Both the position numbers and the translations under genes were made by a program. The notes below the pieces were generated by a model, which made no database searches, had not been told where the DNA came from, and worked only from the letters and a program-made list of their open reading frames with translations. Shown here piece by piece: positions 17,037 through 25,799 of a stretch of DNA of 64,000 bases (positions are counted from its first letter, which is position 1; every line of letters starts with the position of its first letter). Location: NCBI GenBank assembly GCA_029225225.1, contig JAQXWB010000077.1, positions 1-64,000 of the forward strand, read 5' to 3'. The DNA is from Bacillota bacterium (GTDB lineage: Bacteria; Bacillota; Clostridia; Oscillospirales; Oscillospiraceae).

Positions 17037-18298
17037 GCCTGTTCCCCCTTCAAGAAATAGATCGTATCGAGCGTGAGCTTTTCCGCTGCACGCCGCAGAT
17101 CGTCCACGCCAAGGCGCTCGATTTTTTCCAAAAGCACGGGATAATCATCTCCCGGGCAGACCGCCATACCGCAATAAAACTCATCCATCTGCGCCGGCGC
17201 ATCCATTGCCGCAAGAAGCGCCGAGCGCATCTGCCTGCGCGCGGACTCCAGCTCCTCCTCGGAGATCACGCCGTTTTTGCAGTCCTCCAACTCATGCAGA
17301 ATTGCCTGCTTCGCTGTTTCATAGTTTTCAAAGGCGATGCCCGAGGAGATCACCATGACACCCTTGAATTTTTCAATGCTTGAACCGGCATAATAACACA
17401 ATGACAGCTTCTCGCGCACATTGACAAACAGCTTGCTTGTCATTCCCGCGCCAAGAACCGTATTGAGCAGCAGCAGCGCGGGATAGTCGGGATCCGCCAC
17501 GGTGATGCCGGTGCGCAAGCCCATGACCAGTTTGCCCTGCGTGACGTCCATCGTCTCGGTGCACTCGCGAACCCTCTTCGCACTGCGCACAACCTGCGTG
17601 CCGTAGGGCGCGAAAGCCGTCTTCTCTCTTCCTTCAAACACCGGCGCGAACAGCTCCGCCGCTTCCTGCGCAGTGCGTCTGCCCGAGTAAAAGATTTCAA
17701 TGCGGGAGGTCGCTAATACCGTCTGATAGTGCGCCCAAAGTGCCTCCGGCGTGATGGCGCGCACTTCCTCTGCCGTGCCGAGACGCGGCACGCCGTATGC
17801 CTCCTCGGCGCACATCGTTTGCAGCATTTGGGTAACGGCATAGCTCCGCTTATCGTTCATGTTCGCCTCGATGGCGTTGATCAGATTTTGCTTTTCTCCC
17901 GCGACGCAGCTTGCGCAAAACACGCCGTTTTCCGTCAGCGGATGGTAAAGCACCTCGCGCAGAAACTCCGTCATCGGCGCAAAAACGCTCTCGTTATTCG
18001 GTAAAAAAGCATCCTCGATAAAATCGGCGTAAAAGCCGAGCAGCTTGACTTCTCCCTTGCGCCGCACCAATGTGCCGAAGGTCGCGCCGTACAGCTCGTC
18101 CAAATGTACAGAGATGCTGCGGATATCCGGGTATTTTTCCGTGGCGCGCAGCAGAACACTCGGCAGCAGTGCGTCCAAAGCCGCCGTCTGCGCTGTGTGT
18201 TGGCGCAGAAAATTCACGCTGAAGCATGCCGTTTTGAATTTATCCGTCTGCACCGCGCGCAGGCATACGCCGGGCGCAAGCTCCATTTGATTTATCAT
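17033..18298 (-). CDS. yfmF: M16 peptidase-like protein, YfmF type (no zinc motif)
   Basis: About 421 residues with the M16 fold (LDELYGATFGTLVRRKGE, LLLLNTVLGAGMTSKLFVNVREKLSLCYY) but no HxxEH motif where YfmH has it. It is therefore the partner subunit that completes the substrate chamber. The RxxYY-like segment EKLSLCYY in the second half is kept. ATG 18298 has AGGAAAGG at better spacing than ATG 18307, which touches it; the track start far upstream lies inside a repeat. First gene of the yfmF-yfmH-lgt set. Confidence 0.82.
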   Translation of the reverse strand: MINQMELAPGVCLRAVQTDKFKTACFSVNFLRQHTAQTAALDALLPSVLLRATEKYPDIRSISVHLDELYGATFGTLVRRKGEVKLLGFYADFIEDAFLPNNESVFAPMTEFLREVLYHPLTENGVFCASCVAGEKQNLINAIEANMNDKRSYAVTQMLQTMCAEEAYGVPRLGTAEEVRAITPEALWAHYQTVLATSRIEIFYSGRRTAQEAAELFAPVFEGREKTAFAPYGTQVVRSAKRVRECTETMDVTQGKLVMGLRTGITVADPDYPALLLLNTVLGAGMTSKLFVNVREKLSLCYYAGSSIEKFKGVMVISSGIAFENYETAKQAILHELEDCKNGVISEEELESARRQMRSALLAAMDAPAQMDEFYCGMAVCPGDDYPVLLEKIERLGVDDLRRAAEKLTLDTIYFLKGEQA

Positions 18299-18368
18299 TG
18301 TCTTCATCCTTTCCTGTTTTCCATTATACACTATTTTTTGAAAAATAAAAGAGGCAATAAATTTCTGC

Positions 18369-18397
18369 TTGTTATTCTCTGCGGAATCCTGTAGAAT
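18369..18397 (+). promoter_or_regulatory. promoter for prmA, upstream of a MITE-like element
   Basis: TTGTTA (18369-18374), 17-base spacer, TAGAAT (18392-18397). Transcription from here would carry the whole 18409-18557 repeat into the 5' leader of prmA. Confidence 0.55.
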
Positions 18398-18408
18398 AGA
18401 GGAAAACA

Positions 18409-18557
18409 AGGGAACCTCTGAATAAATCTGCAAGAGCGGTCAGCGATAGATTTTGCTGCAAATTGAGGTTTGAAAACCGCAGGTTTCAAGGTTTTCGAAC
18501 CGATAAGTTGCGGCAAAAGATCCGCTGAGCGCCGCAGCTGATTTGTTCAGGATTCCC
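18409..18557. repeat. GGGAA-family MITE-like element, long copy
   Basis: Ends GGGAACCTCTGAATAAATC and GATTTGTTCAGGATTCCC are imperfect inverted repeats of about 18 bases. The 150-base body carries further self-complementary words (GAAAACC, GGTTTTC). No ORF of note. Two shorter derivatives with the same ends lie at 33.4 and 37.8 kb. Confidence 0.7.
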
Positions 18558-18579
18558 AAGGACAGGAGATTATTTCACA

Positions 18580-19542
18580 ATGCAATGGATCGAAGTAACC
18601 GTCCGCACCGCCTCGGCAGGGATCGAGCTGCTGTGCGCAGAGCTGACCGACGCAGGCTTTGACAGTCTTGTGATCGACGACAGCGAGGAGTTTGCGGATT
18701 TTTTAGAAGAATCGAAGGACTATTGGGACTATGTGGACGAAGCGCTGGCAAAGAAGATGCAGGATCGTTCCCAAGTGCGGCTCTATCTTTCCGAAGAAAC
18801 CGCGCAGGAGGAGCTTGCCGCGCTCCGGGCGCTTTTGCAGGAACTGCCTGCCCGCTATCCCGCCTGCGATTTCGGCGCGCTCACCATCGCGCTGGAAAAC
18901 GTACCGCAGGAGGATTGGGAGAACTCTTGGAAAAAGAATTATCGTCCTTTACCCGTCGGAGAGCGTCTTTTGGTCGTGCCGCAGTGGATGACCGTGGACG
19001 ATCTCGGTGGCCGCCTTCCCATCTATCTTGACCTCGGACTGACCTTCGGCACGGGCGAGCACGCCTCGACCCAAATGTGCATGCGCACGCTGGAAACGCT
19101 GGTCAAGGGCGGCGAACGCGTCGCCGATTTAGGCAGCGGCAGCGGCATTCTCTCCGTCTGCGCGCTTCGTTTGGGCGCGGCAAGCGCTGTCGGGGTGGAT
19201 GTCGATCCCGCCGCCGAGCATATTGCCCGCGAGAATGCCGCCCGCAACGGCTTCGGCGAGGATCGTTTTTACGCCTGCACGGGCAATGTCTTAAAGGACA
19301 CCGCGCTGATGGAGTCGCTCTGCATCGGCGGCTATGATATTGTCTGCGCAAACATCGTTGCCGGCGTGATCGTCTCCCTCGTTCCCGTCGTGCCGCGCTT
19401 TCTCAAGCCGAACGGCGTGTTCCTCTGCTCCGGCATCCTCAATTCGAGGGAGGCAGAGGTACGTCAAGCCATCGAGCGGGCAGGCTTAACGGTCATTCGC
19501 CGCGTGCAGGTCGAGCAATGGTGCTGCCTGCTGGCAAAATAA
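18580..19542 (+). CDS. prmA: ribosomal protein L11 methyltransferase PrmA
   Basis: Trimethylates lysines and the N-terminus of ribosomal protein L11. 320 residues: an N-terminal substrate domain (WIEVTVRTASAGIELL), then a linker with the conserved WENSWKKNY, then a class I methyltransferase core with SAM loop VADLGSGSGILSVCALRLG and the later motif IVCANIVAGVI. Full length. AGGAG is about 12 bases upstream of the ATG, somewhat far. The gene stands apart from dnaJ and rsmE, its usual partners. Confidence 0.93.
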   Translation: MQWIEVTVRTASAGIELLCAELTDAGFDSLVIDDSEEFADFLEESKDYWDYVDEALAKKMQDRSQVRLYLSEETAQEELAALRALLQELPARYPACDFGALTIALENVPQEDWENSWKKNYRPLPVGERLLVVPQWMTVDDLGGRLPIYLDLGLTFGTGEHASTQMCMRTLETLVKGGERVADLGSGSGILSVCALRLGAASAVGVDVDPAAEHIARENAARNGFGEDRFYACTGNVLKDTALMESLCIGGYDIVCANIVAGVIVSLVPVVPRFLKPNGVFLCSGILNSREAEVRQAIERAGLTVIRRVQVEQWCCLLAK

Positions 19543-19563
19543 TCTTCGAAAGGAGTGCAGAGT

Positions 19564-20577
19564 ATGCTGCGCATCCCCTACCGCAATAAGCTGCTGCTGA
19601 AAAAGCTCCTGCGCGTTGTGCTGATTCTACTTGCGGCGCTGCTGGTTCTGAGCCTCGTGCTGCTCCTCTATTATGAGCCGTATATTGTCTATGACCGCGA
19701 CGGCGCGCATCTGCGTCTGTCCACCGACAGCGGACAAGCTGCCGTTCCGGAAGCCGCGCCGCGCCCGACGGTTGAAAATCCGCTGATTGTCTACGATACG
19801 AACGTTCCCACGCAGAAGTCCCTCGCGGAAACGGGCGGCTACTATATCACAACGGCGATGCTGCAAGACCCCGAAGCGGTATTTGACGCGGTAAAAAAGC
19901 TTGAGGAGCCATGCGCCGTAATGATCGAGCTGAAAAGCATTTTCGGCAATTTTTACTATTCCACTTCGATCGGCGGCGCGCAGACGGCGGATGTGGATAT
20001 TGCAAAGATCGACCAACTGCTTACATATTTGGTCGACAAGGACTTTTACCTGATTGCCGTGGTTCCCGCCTTCAGTGACCGCGCCTTTGCTTTGGAGAAC
20101 CAGTCCTGCGGTCTTCCGCTTTCGAGCGGCGCCCTGTGGATGGACGACTACGGCTGTTATTGGCTCGATCCCGCAAACGAGACCGTCAAGTCCTATCTGA
20201 TGCAAATTGCCCGCGAGCTTTCCGGTCTCGGCGTCCGCGAGGTCGTGTTCTCCGAATTCCGTTTTCCCGAGAGCAGCAGCATTGTCTACTCCTCCGATCA
20301 AACAAGCACGGAAATTCTCAGGGAGACAGCTTCGGAGCTGACGAGCTTCTTCACCGGCAGCAATCTGATGATCTCCTTCGAGACGGAAGCCGCGGACTTC
20401 CCCGCCGACGCCTGCAAGGGCAGGCTCTATATTCCCAATGTCGACGGCTCGCAGGTCGAGCGCTATGTGCAGCTCTACGGCAAAAGTGAAGGCTTGGCAG
20501 AGCTTGTCTTCCTTGCCGCCTCCCGCGACACACGCTTTGAAAACCAAGCCGTCCTGCGCCCCCTCCTGAGCGAATGA
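19564..20577 (+). CDS. membrane-anchored DUF4015 (glycoside-hydrolase-like) protein
   Basis: 337 residues with one N-terminal membrane helix (VVLILLAALLVLSLVLLLYY) and an extracytoplasmic domain. The stretch YWLDPANETVKSYLMQIARELSGLGVREVVFSEFRFP has the layout of DUF4015, a TIM-barrel family related to glycoside hydrolases, and DDYGCYWLDP recalls its active-site edge. Catalysis is not proven. AAAGGAG gives the ATG at 19564 rather than the GTG at 19555. It starts 21 bases after prmA and could share its transcript. Confidence 0.65.
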   Translation: MLRIPYRNKLLLKKLLRVVLILLAALLVLSLVLLLYYEPYIVYDRDGAHLRLSTDSGQAAVPEAAPRPTVENPLIVYDTNVPTQKSLAETGGYYITTAMLQDPEAVFDAVKKLEEPCAVMIELKSIFGNFYYSTSIGGAQTADVDIAKIDQLLTYLVDKDFYLIAVVPAFSDRAFALENQSCGLPLSSGALWMDDYGCYWLDPANETVKSYLMQIARELSGLGVREVVFSEFRFPESSSIVYSSDQTSTEILRETASELTSFFTGSNLMISFETEAADFPADACKGRLYIPNVDGSQVERYVQLYGKSEGLAELVFLAASRDTRFENQAVLRPLLSE

Positions 20578-20595
20578 CCGATTTCTTTCTCATAC

Positions 20596-20751
20596 GAAAA
20601 CCCGATTAAAATATTCATTTTATCGGTTTTCAACGCCGTACCGGCGTTGCATTTTCGCGATGATAAGGTAAGCATCGCGAAAATATGTCTCGTACCAATC
20701 ACGATATCGCAATTAAAATGTGCTTTGCACATTTTAATTGGTGATTGGTAT
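20596..20751. repeat. cassette of four consecutive hairpins
   Basis: Four inverted repeats follow each other: GAAAACCCGATTAAAAT/ATTTTATCGGTTTTC (20596-20631), CAACGCC/GGCGTTG (20631-20649), ATTTTCGCGATG/CATCGCGAAAAT (20651-20684), and a long one with arms ACCAATCAC + CAATTAAAATGTGC against GCACATTTTAATTG + GTGATTGGT (20694-20749) with a 7-base bulge. No gene inside. The compact array suggests a structured mobile repeat or an RNA. The first hairpin could also end the upstream transcript. Confidence 0.65.
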
Positions 20752-20896
20752 GATGCATACATGATAACTTTCGCTTGTTCAAGAAATGCTTCGGAATTGT
20801 TTGAGAAATATTAATTTTGATTTCTGTCGATACAAAGATCAGAAGCATAAAACAGATTAGCCTGCCAAAGCAATAGGTTCGGAATTATGCAAATTG

Positions 20897-20925
20897 TTGA
20901 CATATGCCAAAAACGAGAGTATAAT
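20897..20925 (+). promoter_or_regulatory. consensus sigma-A promoter of the DUF134 operon
   Basis: TTGACA (20897-20902), exactly 17 bases, TATAAT (20920-20925): a perfect consensus. Such a strong promoter usually implies a repressor; the repeated TATGCMAA words around the -35 are possible operator halves. Confidence 0.8.
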
Positions 20926-20968
20926 GCAATCATACGAGAGAATACCTGAATTTGAGAAGGATGAAGAT

Positions 20969-21349
20969 ATGTCAAGACCGAGAAAATGCAGAAAAGTATG
21001 CAGGCTGCCTGAGGTGCGTGAATTTTTGCCCGCTGCAGACTGCCGAAGCTTTATCCAATTGACTGTAGATGAATATGAATCCATACGGCTCATAGATAAA
21101 GAGGGCTTTTCTCAGGAAGAATGTGCGGGATATATGCAGGTTGCGCGCACGACCGTCCAAATGATTTATAACAGCGCAAGGAGCAAGCTCGCTGACGCCT
21201 TGGTCGGCGGCATTGGAATCCGTATTGAGGGCGGGGATTATACGCTGTGCAGCGGCGAGGAAGTACATTGTCATTGCGGCGGCTGCTGTCGGCATCGCAA
21301 TTCGCCTTGTTCTGAAGCGACGCACACACAAAACAGCAATCAGAAATAG
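20969..21349 (+). CDS. DUF134-family DNA-binding protein with Cys/His-rich C-terminus
   Basis: 126 residues. The start [16 protein letters not shown] is typical of the DUF134/UPF0251 family; residues 45-75 ([29 protein letters not shown]) form a sigma-region-4-like helix-turn-helix. The C-terminus (about 94-114) is packed with metal ligands (HCHCGGCC), so a metal or Fe-S sensor is plausible. AAGGA 8 bases upstream chooses the ATG at 20969 over earlier ones. First gene of a five-gene operon behind a consensus promoter and presumably its regulator. Confidence 0.75.
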   Translation: MSRPRKCRKVCRLPEVREFLPAADCRSFIQLTVDEYESIRLIDKEGFSQEECAGYMQVARTTVQMIYNSARSKLADALVGGIGIRIEGGDYTLCSGEEVHCHCGGCCRHRNSPCSEATHTQNSNQK

Positions 21350-21400
21350 GCAGATGTATTATCAGCACGGTAAGGAGATTACACGAAAGGAGCGGCGCAT

Positions 21401-21679
21401 ATGAGAAAATCACATATGGCTTGGAAGCGAAGCCTTGCTCTGCTCTGTCTGGTGATCTTGCTTTGCATGCTTCTGCCTCCGATCCATGACTGTTCAGGCA
21501 AGGATTGCGCGATTTGCGCTTTGATCTCCGTTTCAAAAAATGTGTTTACATTTGTTTTCCTGTACGCGTTGTTCCTTGATCTTGGAGATCAGGTCTGTAA
21601 ATTTTACACCTTCATCAAGGAACGCATGATCCATAGAAACGATACCTTGGTTTTACAAAAGGTCAAGCTTTCGAATTGA
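21401..21679 (+). CDS. small membrane protein with HDCSGKDCAIC motif
   Basis: 92 residues: an N-terminal hydrophobic helix (LALLCLVILLCMLLPP), then HDCSGKDCAIC on the outer face, a second hydrophobic stretch (VFTFVFLYALFLDL) and a charged tail. Small proteins with an HDCxGxxCxIC motif occur in Firmicutes but have no assigned function that I know. The His and three Cys beside a membrane helix suggest metal or thiol chemistry at the cell surface. It lies between the DUF134 regulator and the ABC genes, AAAGGAG upstream. Confidence 0.6.
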   Translation: MRKSHMAWKRSLALLCLVILLCMLLPPIHDCSGKDCAICALISVSKNVFTFVFLYALFLDLGDQVCKFYTFIKERMIHRNDTLVLQKVKLSN

Positions 21680-21730
21680 TTTGATATTCTTTCTCAAAAA
21701 GCGAATCTTTTGAAAGGAATATCTTGCAAT

Positions 21731-22393
21731 ATGATAGAAATCAAAAACTTAGGGAAACAGTTTCAGAATGAAACTGAAATAGAATACCATGATATGACCT
21801 TTGAAACAGGAAGGTCTTATATGCTTCTCGGTGCCTCGGGCTGCGGGAAATCAACATTATTAAATATCATCGCAGGCGTTCTGTCTCCGACAAGAGGCTC
21901 GGTCATCATCGACGGCATGGAGATGAGCGCGGCTGCGCAGAAGGTGAGGGATAAATTCCGGATCGAGAAAATCGGCTATATTTTTCAGGACTTCAAGCTC
22001 ATCAACGACATGACGGTTGCGGATAATATCGGTATTCTGCGGCTGGAGGGCATTGATATTTCCGGAATGGACGATATGCTCCGCGCGCTGGATATTTATG
22101 AGAAGAAAAACGCGAAGATTAAGCATCTTTCCGGCGGACAAAAGCAACGCGTCGCGATTGCGCGGGCGCTTGTGAAACAGCCGGACATCATTCTCGCAGA
22201 CGAACCCACGGGAAATCTGAACTTTGCCATCGGCGAACAGGTCATTCAGAAGCTGCTCGAGGTTTCCAAGGGAAAGACGCTGATTGCCGTTTCACATGAC
22301 GAAAGATTAGCGAAATATTTCGATCAGGTGATCGATATGAACGAAATGACCTCCGGGATGCGTGACACCGTAAGGAACGAGGAGGGACAATAA
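21731..22393 (+). CDS. ABC transporter ATP-binding protein (LolD/MacB type)
   Basis: 220 residues: Walker [11 protein letters not shown]-loop in IFQDFKLI, signature LSGGQKQR, Walker B and D-loop LADEPTGNL, switch His in [11 protein letters not shown]. These place it in the LolD/MacB/FtsE-like group. The TTG at 21710 given in the track precedes AAAGGA, so ATG 21731 is preferred. It pairs with the FtsX-like permease whose start follows the stop by one base. Confidence 0.9.
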   Translation: MIEIKNLGKQFQNETEIEYHDMTFETGRSYMLLGASGCGKSTLLNIIAGVLSPTRGSVIIDGMEMSAAAQKVRDKFRIEKIGYIFQDFKLINDMTVADNIGILRLEGIDISGMDDMLRALDIYEKKNAKIKHLSGGQKQRVAIARALVKQPDIILADEPTGNLNFAIGEQVIQKLLEVSKGKTLIAVSHDERLAKYFDQVIDMNEMTSGMRDTVRNEEGQ

Positions 22394-22394
22394 G

Positions 22395-23594
22395 ATGCTG
22401 AAATTTGCGCTGAAAAATATGGCGATTAAAAAAGTGCAGATCCTTCTGATTGTGCTTTCCATTGTGATCTCTGCCGGCATCAGCGTCCTTGCGTTCAATG
22501 TTGCCACACAGGTGGACGAGGGGATTGTCAACAACGCCGGGTATTATTCGGTGATTGTCGGCCCTGCCGGGAGCAATACGCAGCTTGCGATGAATACCAT
22601 GTACTTTACCGACACACCGGTCGGCACGATTCCTTATTCCGTGGTTTCTTCCTTGCAACAGGATTCCAGAGTGACAACGGTCATCCCGTTTGCGATGGCG
22701 GATAATTACAACGGCTACAGCGTCGTCGGAACCGCACCGGACTTTCTTAAGGACAAAACGGTGCGCCAAGGTGCGATGTTTGATCCTACCGGCACCATGC
22801 AGGCTGTTGTCGGCTCCAATATTGCAAAGTATAATAACCTTTCCGTCGGCGATGTGATCTACACAAGCCATTCCGCAAGCGGCTCGGAGCTGCATACGCA
22901 AGGCATCACGGTGGTCGGCATTTTAGAGGAAAGCCACTCCTCCTATGATAATGTGGTTTTTACACAGCTCAAAACGCTTTGGGAGATGCATGAGCACGGT
23001 GAGGAGGAAGAAGAGGAAGCAGAGCATCACGAAATGCACGCAATGGTGTGTGCAGTGCTTGTGAATACCAAAAATCCGGGCTGCGCGATGCAGCTTGTCC
23101 AAGAGTACGACGGAAAGATCATCACAGAGGAAGACGGCGATAGCTGCACGCTGCAAGCCATTGAGCCGATGTCCGTCATTCGCGATGTGCTGAACGATGC
23201 CGACGATACCAAATACATTGTTTTTGTCCTCTGCGCAGTCATCCTCATCATGAACATTATGATTATCTCTATCATCACGCTTTTGAATATGTACCATTCG
23301 GCAAAGGAGATCTCTTTGATGCGCCTGATCGGGATCAGCATGAAGCGAATCAACCTGCTTTACATCATTCAAAACAGCCTGATGGGGCTTTGCTCCGTCT
23401 TGCTCGCGTTTGGCGTGTCCAGAGCCTGTATGCTGCTGATGAATGACTATGTCGAATCTATGGGTGTGGTTTTGAATATGTCAAAGGTCTATCCGATGGA
23501 GTTTGTGATACTGCTTGCGGTGTTCGCGATCAGCGTTCTGCCTACAGTGATTTGGACATTTGCCATGTCAAGAAAGGATAGTATTTCGGAGTAA
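22395..23594 (+). CDS. FtsX/MacB-like ABC permease with His/Glu-rich external loop
   Basis: 399 residues: helix 1 at about 13-35, a large extracytoplasmic MacB-like domain, then three C-terminal helices in the FtsX domain (ISLMRLIGISMKRINLLYI). Residues about 198-215 of the outer domain are a run of His and Glu (HEHGEEEEEEAEHHEMH), unusual for this family and suited to binding divalent metal. Such exporters act on lipoproteins or peptides at the membrane (mechanotransmission) rather than by a classic channel. The start is one base after the ATPase stop. Confidence 0.85.
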   Translation: MLKFALKNMAIKKVQILLIVLSIVISAGISVLAFNVATQVDEGIVNNAGYYSVIVGPAGSNTQLAMNTMYFTDTPVGTIPYSVVSSLQQDSRVTTVIPFAMADNYNGYSVVGTAPDFLKDKTVRQGAMFDPTGTMQAVVGSNIAKYNNLSVGDVIYTSHSASGSELHTQGITVVGILEESHSSYDNVVFTQLKTLWEMHEHGEEEEEEAEHHEMHAMVCAVLVNTKNPGCAMQLVQEYDGKIITEEDGDSCTLQAIEPMSVIRDVLNDADDTKYIVFVLCAVILIMNIMIISIITLLNMYHSAKEISLMRLIGISMKRINLLYIIQNSLMGLCSVLLAFGVSRACMLLMNDYVESMGVVLNMSKVYPMEFVILLAVFAISVLPTVIWTFAMSRKDSISE

Positions 23595-23598
23595 GATC

Positions 23599-24576
23599 AT
23601 GAAGAATAAAACCTATTTATGGAGATGTATTTCTCTCCTGCTGCTTCTGACACTGCTCGCGGCGACCTTTTCAGGCTGTAAGGCAAGCGGCGAGAGTGGT
23701 TCCAATGACGGCGGCATTACCAAATTGAGCTTCAAGGCTGCCTCCGGCTATGATTATCTAAAATCCCTTGACGGAAAGAGCGTTACCATCAGCGGCTACA
23801 TGGCGACCAGCTCGCCGGTTGACGGGTCGTTCCTGTTCCTGATGAATCTGCCCTATCAAAGCTGCCCCTTCTGCGTGCCGAATACCTCTCAGTTGTCCAA
23901 TACGATGGAGGTATATCCGAAAAAGGAGGAAAGCTTTGCCTATACGACGCAAGCAATTAACATTGTCGGAACGTTGGAGGTTGCGGACAGTGAGGAGGAG
24001 CCGTTTACCGATATGTACGGCTACGAATTCAATTATAAGATTGTAGATGCCACTTACAGCATCCTGCAGGCGGACGAGCTTTCAGAGGATATGGCACTAT
24101 GGCAGAAAATTGCGGAAAGCGATGTGATCAATGACATTTACAAAATGTATGATTATGTGAATTTCCTCTGCGCATGGAATACATACTGCGTGAATTCCTA
24201 TACCGATGAAAATGGCAATACCGTCCCGGGCTATTTCCTTTACGCCAGTGATGCGGAGAACTTTATTTATAACGACGGCGCACAATACAATTACGGTTAT
24301 CAAGAGGGTTACTTCGATGGGATTGTGCAAAAAATAGAAGACATTGATCGGGAGGCTTTCAGCGATCTTGTGGCAAACATTCGAAAAGCGGAGGCGCTTG
24401 CCGACAAAGCACTTGCGGAGCTTGAGAACAAGAATTATACCTCCGAGTATCAATATGTTGAAAAATTCGGCACAGAAGATTATGTCTACACGCTGAATAA
24501 CGGAGAAGAGCTGACTGCTGAGATGGAAACGATATACGCGGAGTTCGCAAATTGGCTTGGCAGCTGGGAAATGTAA
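23599..24576 (+). CDS. lipoprotein with CPFC motif
   Basis: 325 residues. A signal peptide ends in the lipobox FSGC (Cys 27), so it is a lipoprotein on the outer membrane face, processed by Lgt (14.9 kb). Residues 55-110 (LDGKSVTISGYMA, LPYQSCPFCVPN) resemble an OB-fold like those of DUF3299 or the YcgQ/TIGR03943 C-terminus and carry a CPFC pair at 89-92. The rest is acidic and helical with no known domain. It starts 4 bases after the permease stop and is probably that transporter's partner or substrate. Confidence 0.65.
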   Translation: MKNKTYLWRCISLLLLLTLLAATFSGCKASGESGSNDGGITKLSFKAASGYDYLKSLDGKSVTISGYMATSSPVDGSFLFLMNLPYQSCPFCVPNTSQLSNTMEVYPKKEESFAYTTQAINIVGTLEVADSEEEPFTDMYGYEFNYKIVDATYSILQADELSEDMALWQKIAESDVINDIYKMYDYVNFLCAWNTYCVNSYTDENGNTVPGYFLYASDAENFIYNDGAQYNYGYQEGYFDGIVQKIEDIDREAFSDLVANIRKAEALADKALAELENKNYTSEYQYVEKFGTEDYVYTLNNGEELTAEMETIYAEFANWLGSWEM

Positions 24577-24585
24577 AAGCCTCTA

Positions 24586-24626
24586 ATACTGATTCTTGAT
24601 TAATGAATTTAATCAAGAATCAGTAT
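24586..24626. repeat. 16-base perfect inverted repeat (ATCAAGAATC family), copy 1
   Basis: ATACTGATTCTTGATT and AATCAAGAATCAGTAT flank 9 bases. A related copy lies on the other side of cysK at 25.8 kb. Confidence 0.65.
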
Positions 24627-24639
24627 CAGGATCGGTATG

Positions 24640-24684
24640 AAAAAGATTCGGAGCCTGCCGCATCGGCAGACTCCGAATCTTTTT
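24640..24684 (+). terminator. terminator of the DUF134 operon
   Basis: AAAAAGATTCGGAG pairs with CTCCGAATCTTTTT, with an inner CTGCCG/CGGCAG stem. The A/T tails make it bidirectional. Confidence 0.85.
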
Positions 24685-24689
24685 CAATT

Positions 24690-24721
24690 AAAAACGAGGC
24701 TCCTGCAAACGCAGAAGCCTC
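24690..24721 (-). terminator. cysK terminator
   Basis: Minus strand GAGGCTTCTGC and GCAGGAGCCTC pair around GTTT and are followed by GTTTTTAATT. It lies 13 bases past the cysK stop. Confidence 0.85.
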
Positions 24722-24734
24722 AAAAAGAATAGAA

Positions 24735-25667
24735 TCAATCAGCAAAGAGGGAAGTGGAGAGATAGCGGTCGCCGGTGTCGGGGAGGAGGGCGACGATGGT
24801 TTTTCCCTGATTTTCCGGGCGCTTTGCCAGCTCAATGGCAGCCCACACCGCAGCACCGGAGGAGATACCGACAAGGACGCCTTCCGCTTTGCCGATCCTC
24901 TTGCCGGTTGCAAAAGCGGCATCGTTTTCGACCGTGATGATCTCATCATACACATTGGTATCCAGCACGGCGGGAACAAAGCCTGCGCCGATGCCTTGAA
25001 TCTTGTGCGCGCCGGGGGTGCCCTTGCTCAGAACGGGGGAGGACGCAGGCTCTACGGCGACGACCTTCACCTTCGGGTTTTGGCTCTTTAAATACGCACC
25101 GACACCGGTCACAGTGCCGCCTGTGCCGACGCCTGCAACAAAGATGTCAACGCTGCCTTCCGTATCCTCCCAGATTTCCGGGCCGGTGGTAGCTCTGTGA
25201 ACGGCAGGGTTAGCGGGATTGACGAACTGCCCCGGAATAAAACTGTTGGGAATCTCTTTTGCCAGTTCATCCGCCTTGGCGATAGCCCCCTTCATGCCCT
25301 TGGCACCCTCCGTAAGCACAAGCTCCGCGCCGTAGGCCTTCATGAGCTGGCGGCGCTCAACGCTCATGGTTTCGGGCATGACGATGATAATGCGGTAGCC
25401 TCTTGCCGCCGCGACGGAAGCCAAACCGATGCCGGTATTGCCGGAGGTCGGCTCAATGATGACGGAGCCGGGCTTGAGGAGCCCTTTGCTTTCCGCGTCG
25501 TCGATCATGGCTTTGGCAATGCGGTCCTTGACGGAGCCTGCGGGATTGAAATATTCCAGTTTACCCAAAATGCGGGCTTGCAAGCCTTCTTCCTTTTCGA
25601 TGTGAACCAGCTCCAGCAGCGGCGTCTTTCCGATCAATTGGTCAGCGGATGTATAGATTTTACTCAT
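24735..25667 (-). CDS. cysK: cysteine synthase (O-acetylserine sulfhydrylase)
   Basis: Makes cysteine from O-acetylserine and sulfide with PLP. 310 residues; the PLP lysine lies in NPAGSVKDR, the substrate loop is [10 protein letters not shown] and the phosphate-binding Gly-rich loop is [12 protein letters not shown]. The C-terminus ends [11 protein letters not shown], as in CysK. AGGAGG precedes the ATG at 25667. It is divergent from an Rrf2-family regulator, recalling the CymR-CysK regulatory pair of B. subtilis, and is flanked by related inverted repeats. Confidence 0.95.
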   Translation of the reverse strand: MSKIYTSADQLIGKTPLLELVHIEKEEGLQARILGKLEYFNPAGSVKDRIAKAMIDDAESKGLLKPGSVIIEPTSGNTGIGLASVAAARGYRIIIVMPETMSVERRQLMKAYGAELVLTEGAKGMKGAIAKADELAKEIPNSFIPGQFVNPANPAVHRATTGPEIWEDTEGSVDIFVAGVGTGGTVTGVGAYLKSQNPKVKVVAVEPASSPVLSKGTPGAHKIQGIGAGFVPAVLDTNVYDEIITVENDAAFATGKRIGKAEGVLVGISSGAAVWAAIELAKRPENQGKTIVALLPDTGDRYLSTSLFAD

Positions 25668-25799
25668 GATGATTTCCTCCTAAATAATTTGATGTGTTTG
25701 GTTGATTATACTAAAATTTGTTAAGGCCGAAGGTGCGTCAAATTCTGCACAAGACGGTGAAGCTTGCGTTAGCACGATGCGAGTGTGCGTAGCACACGG

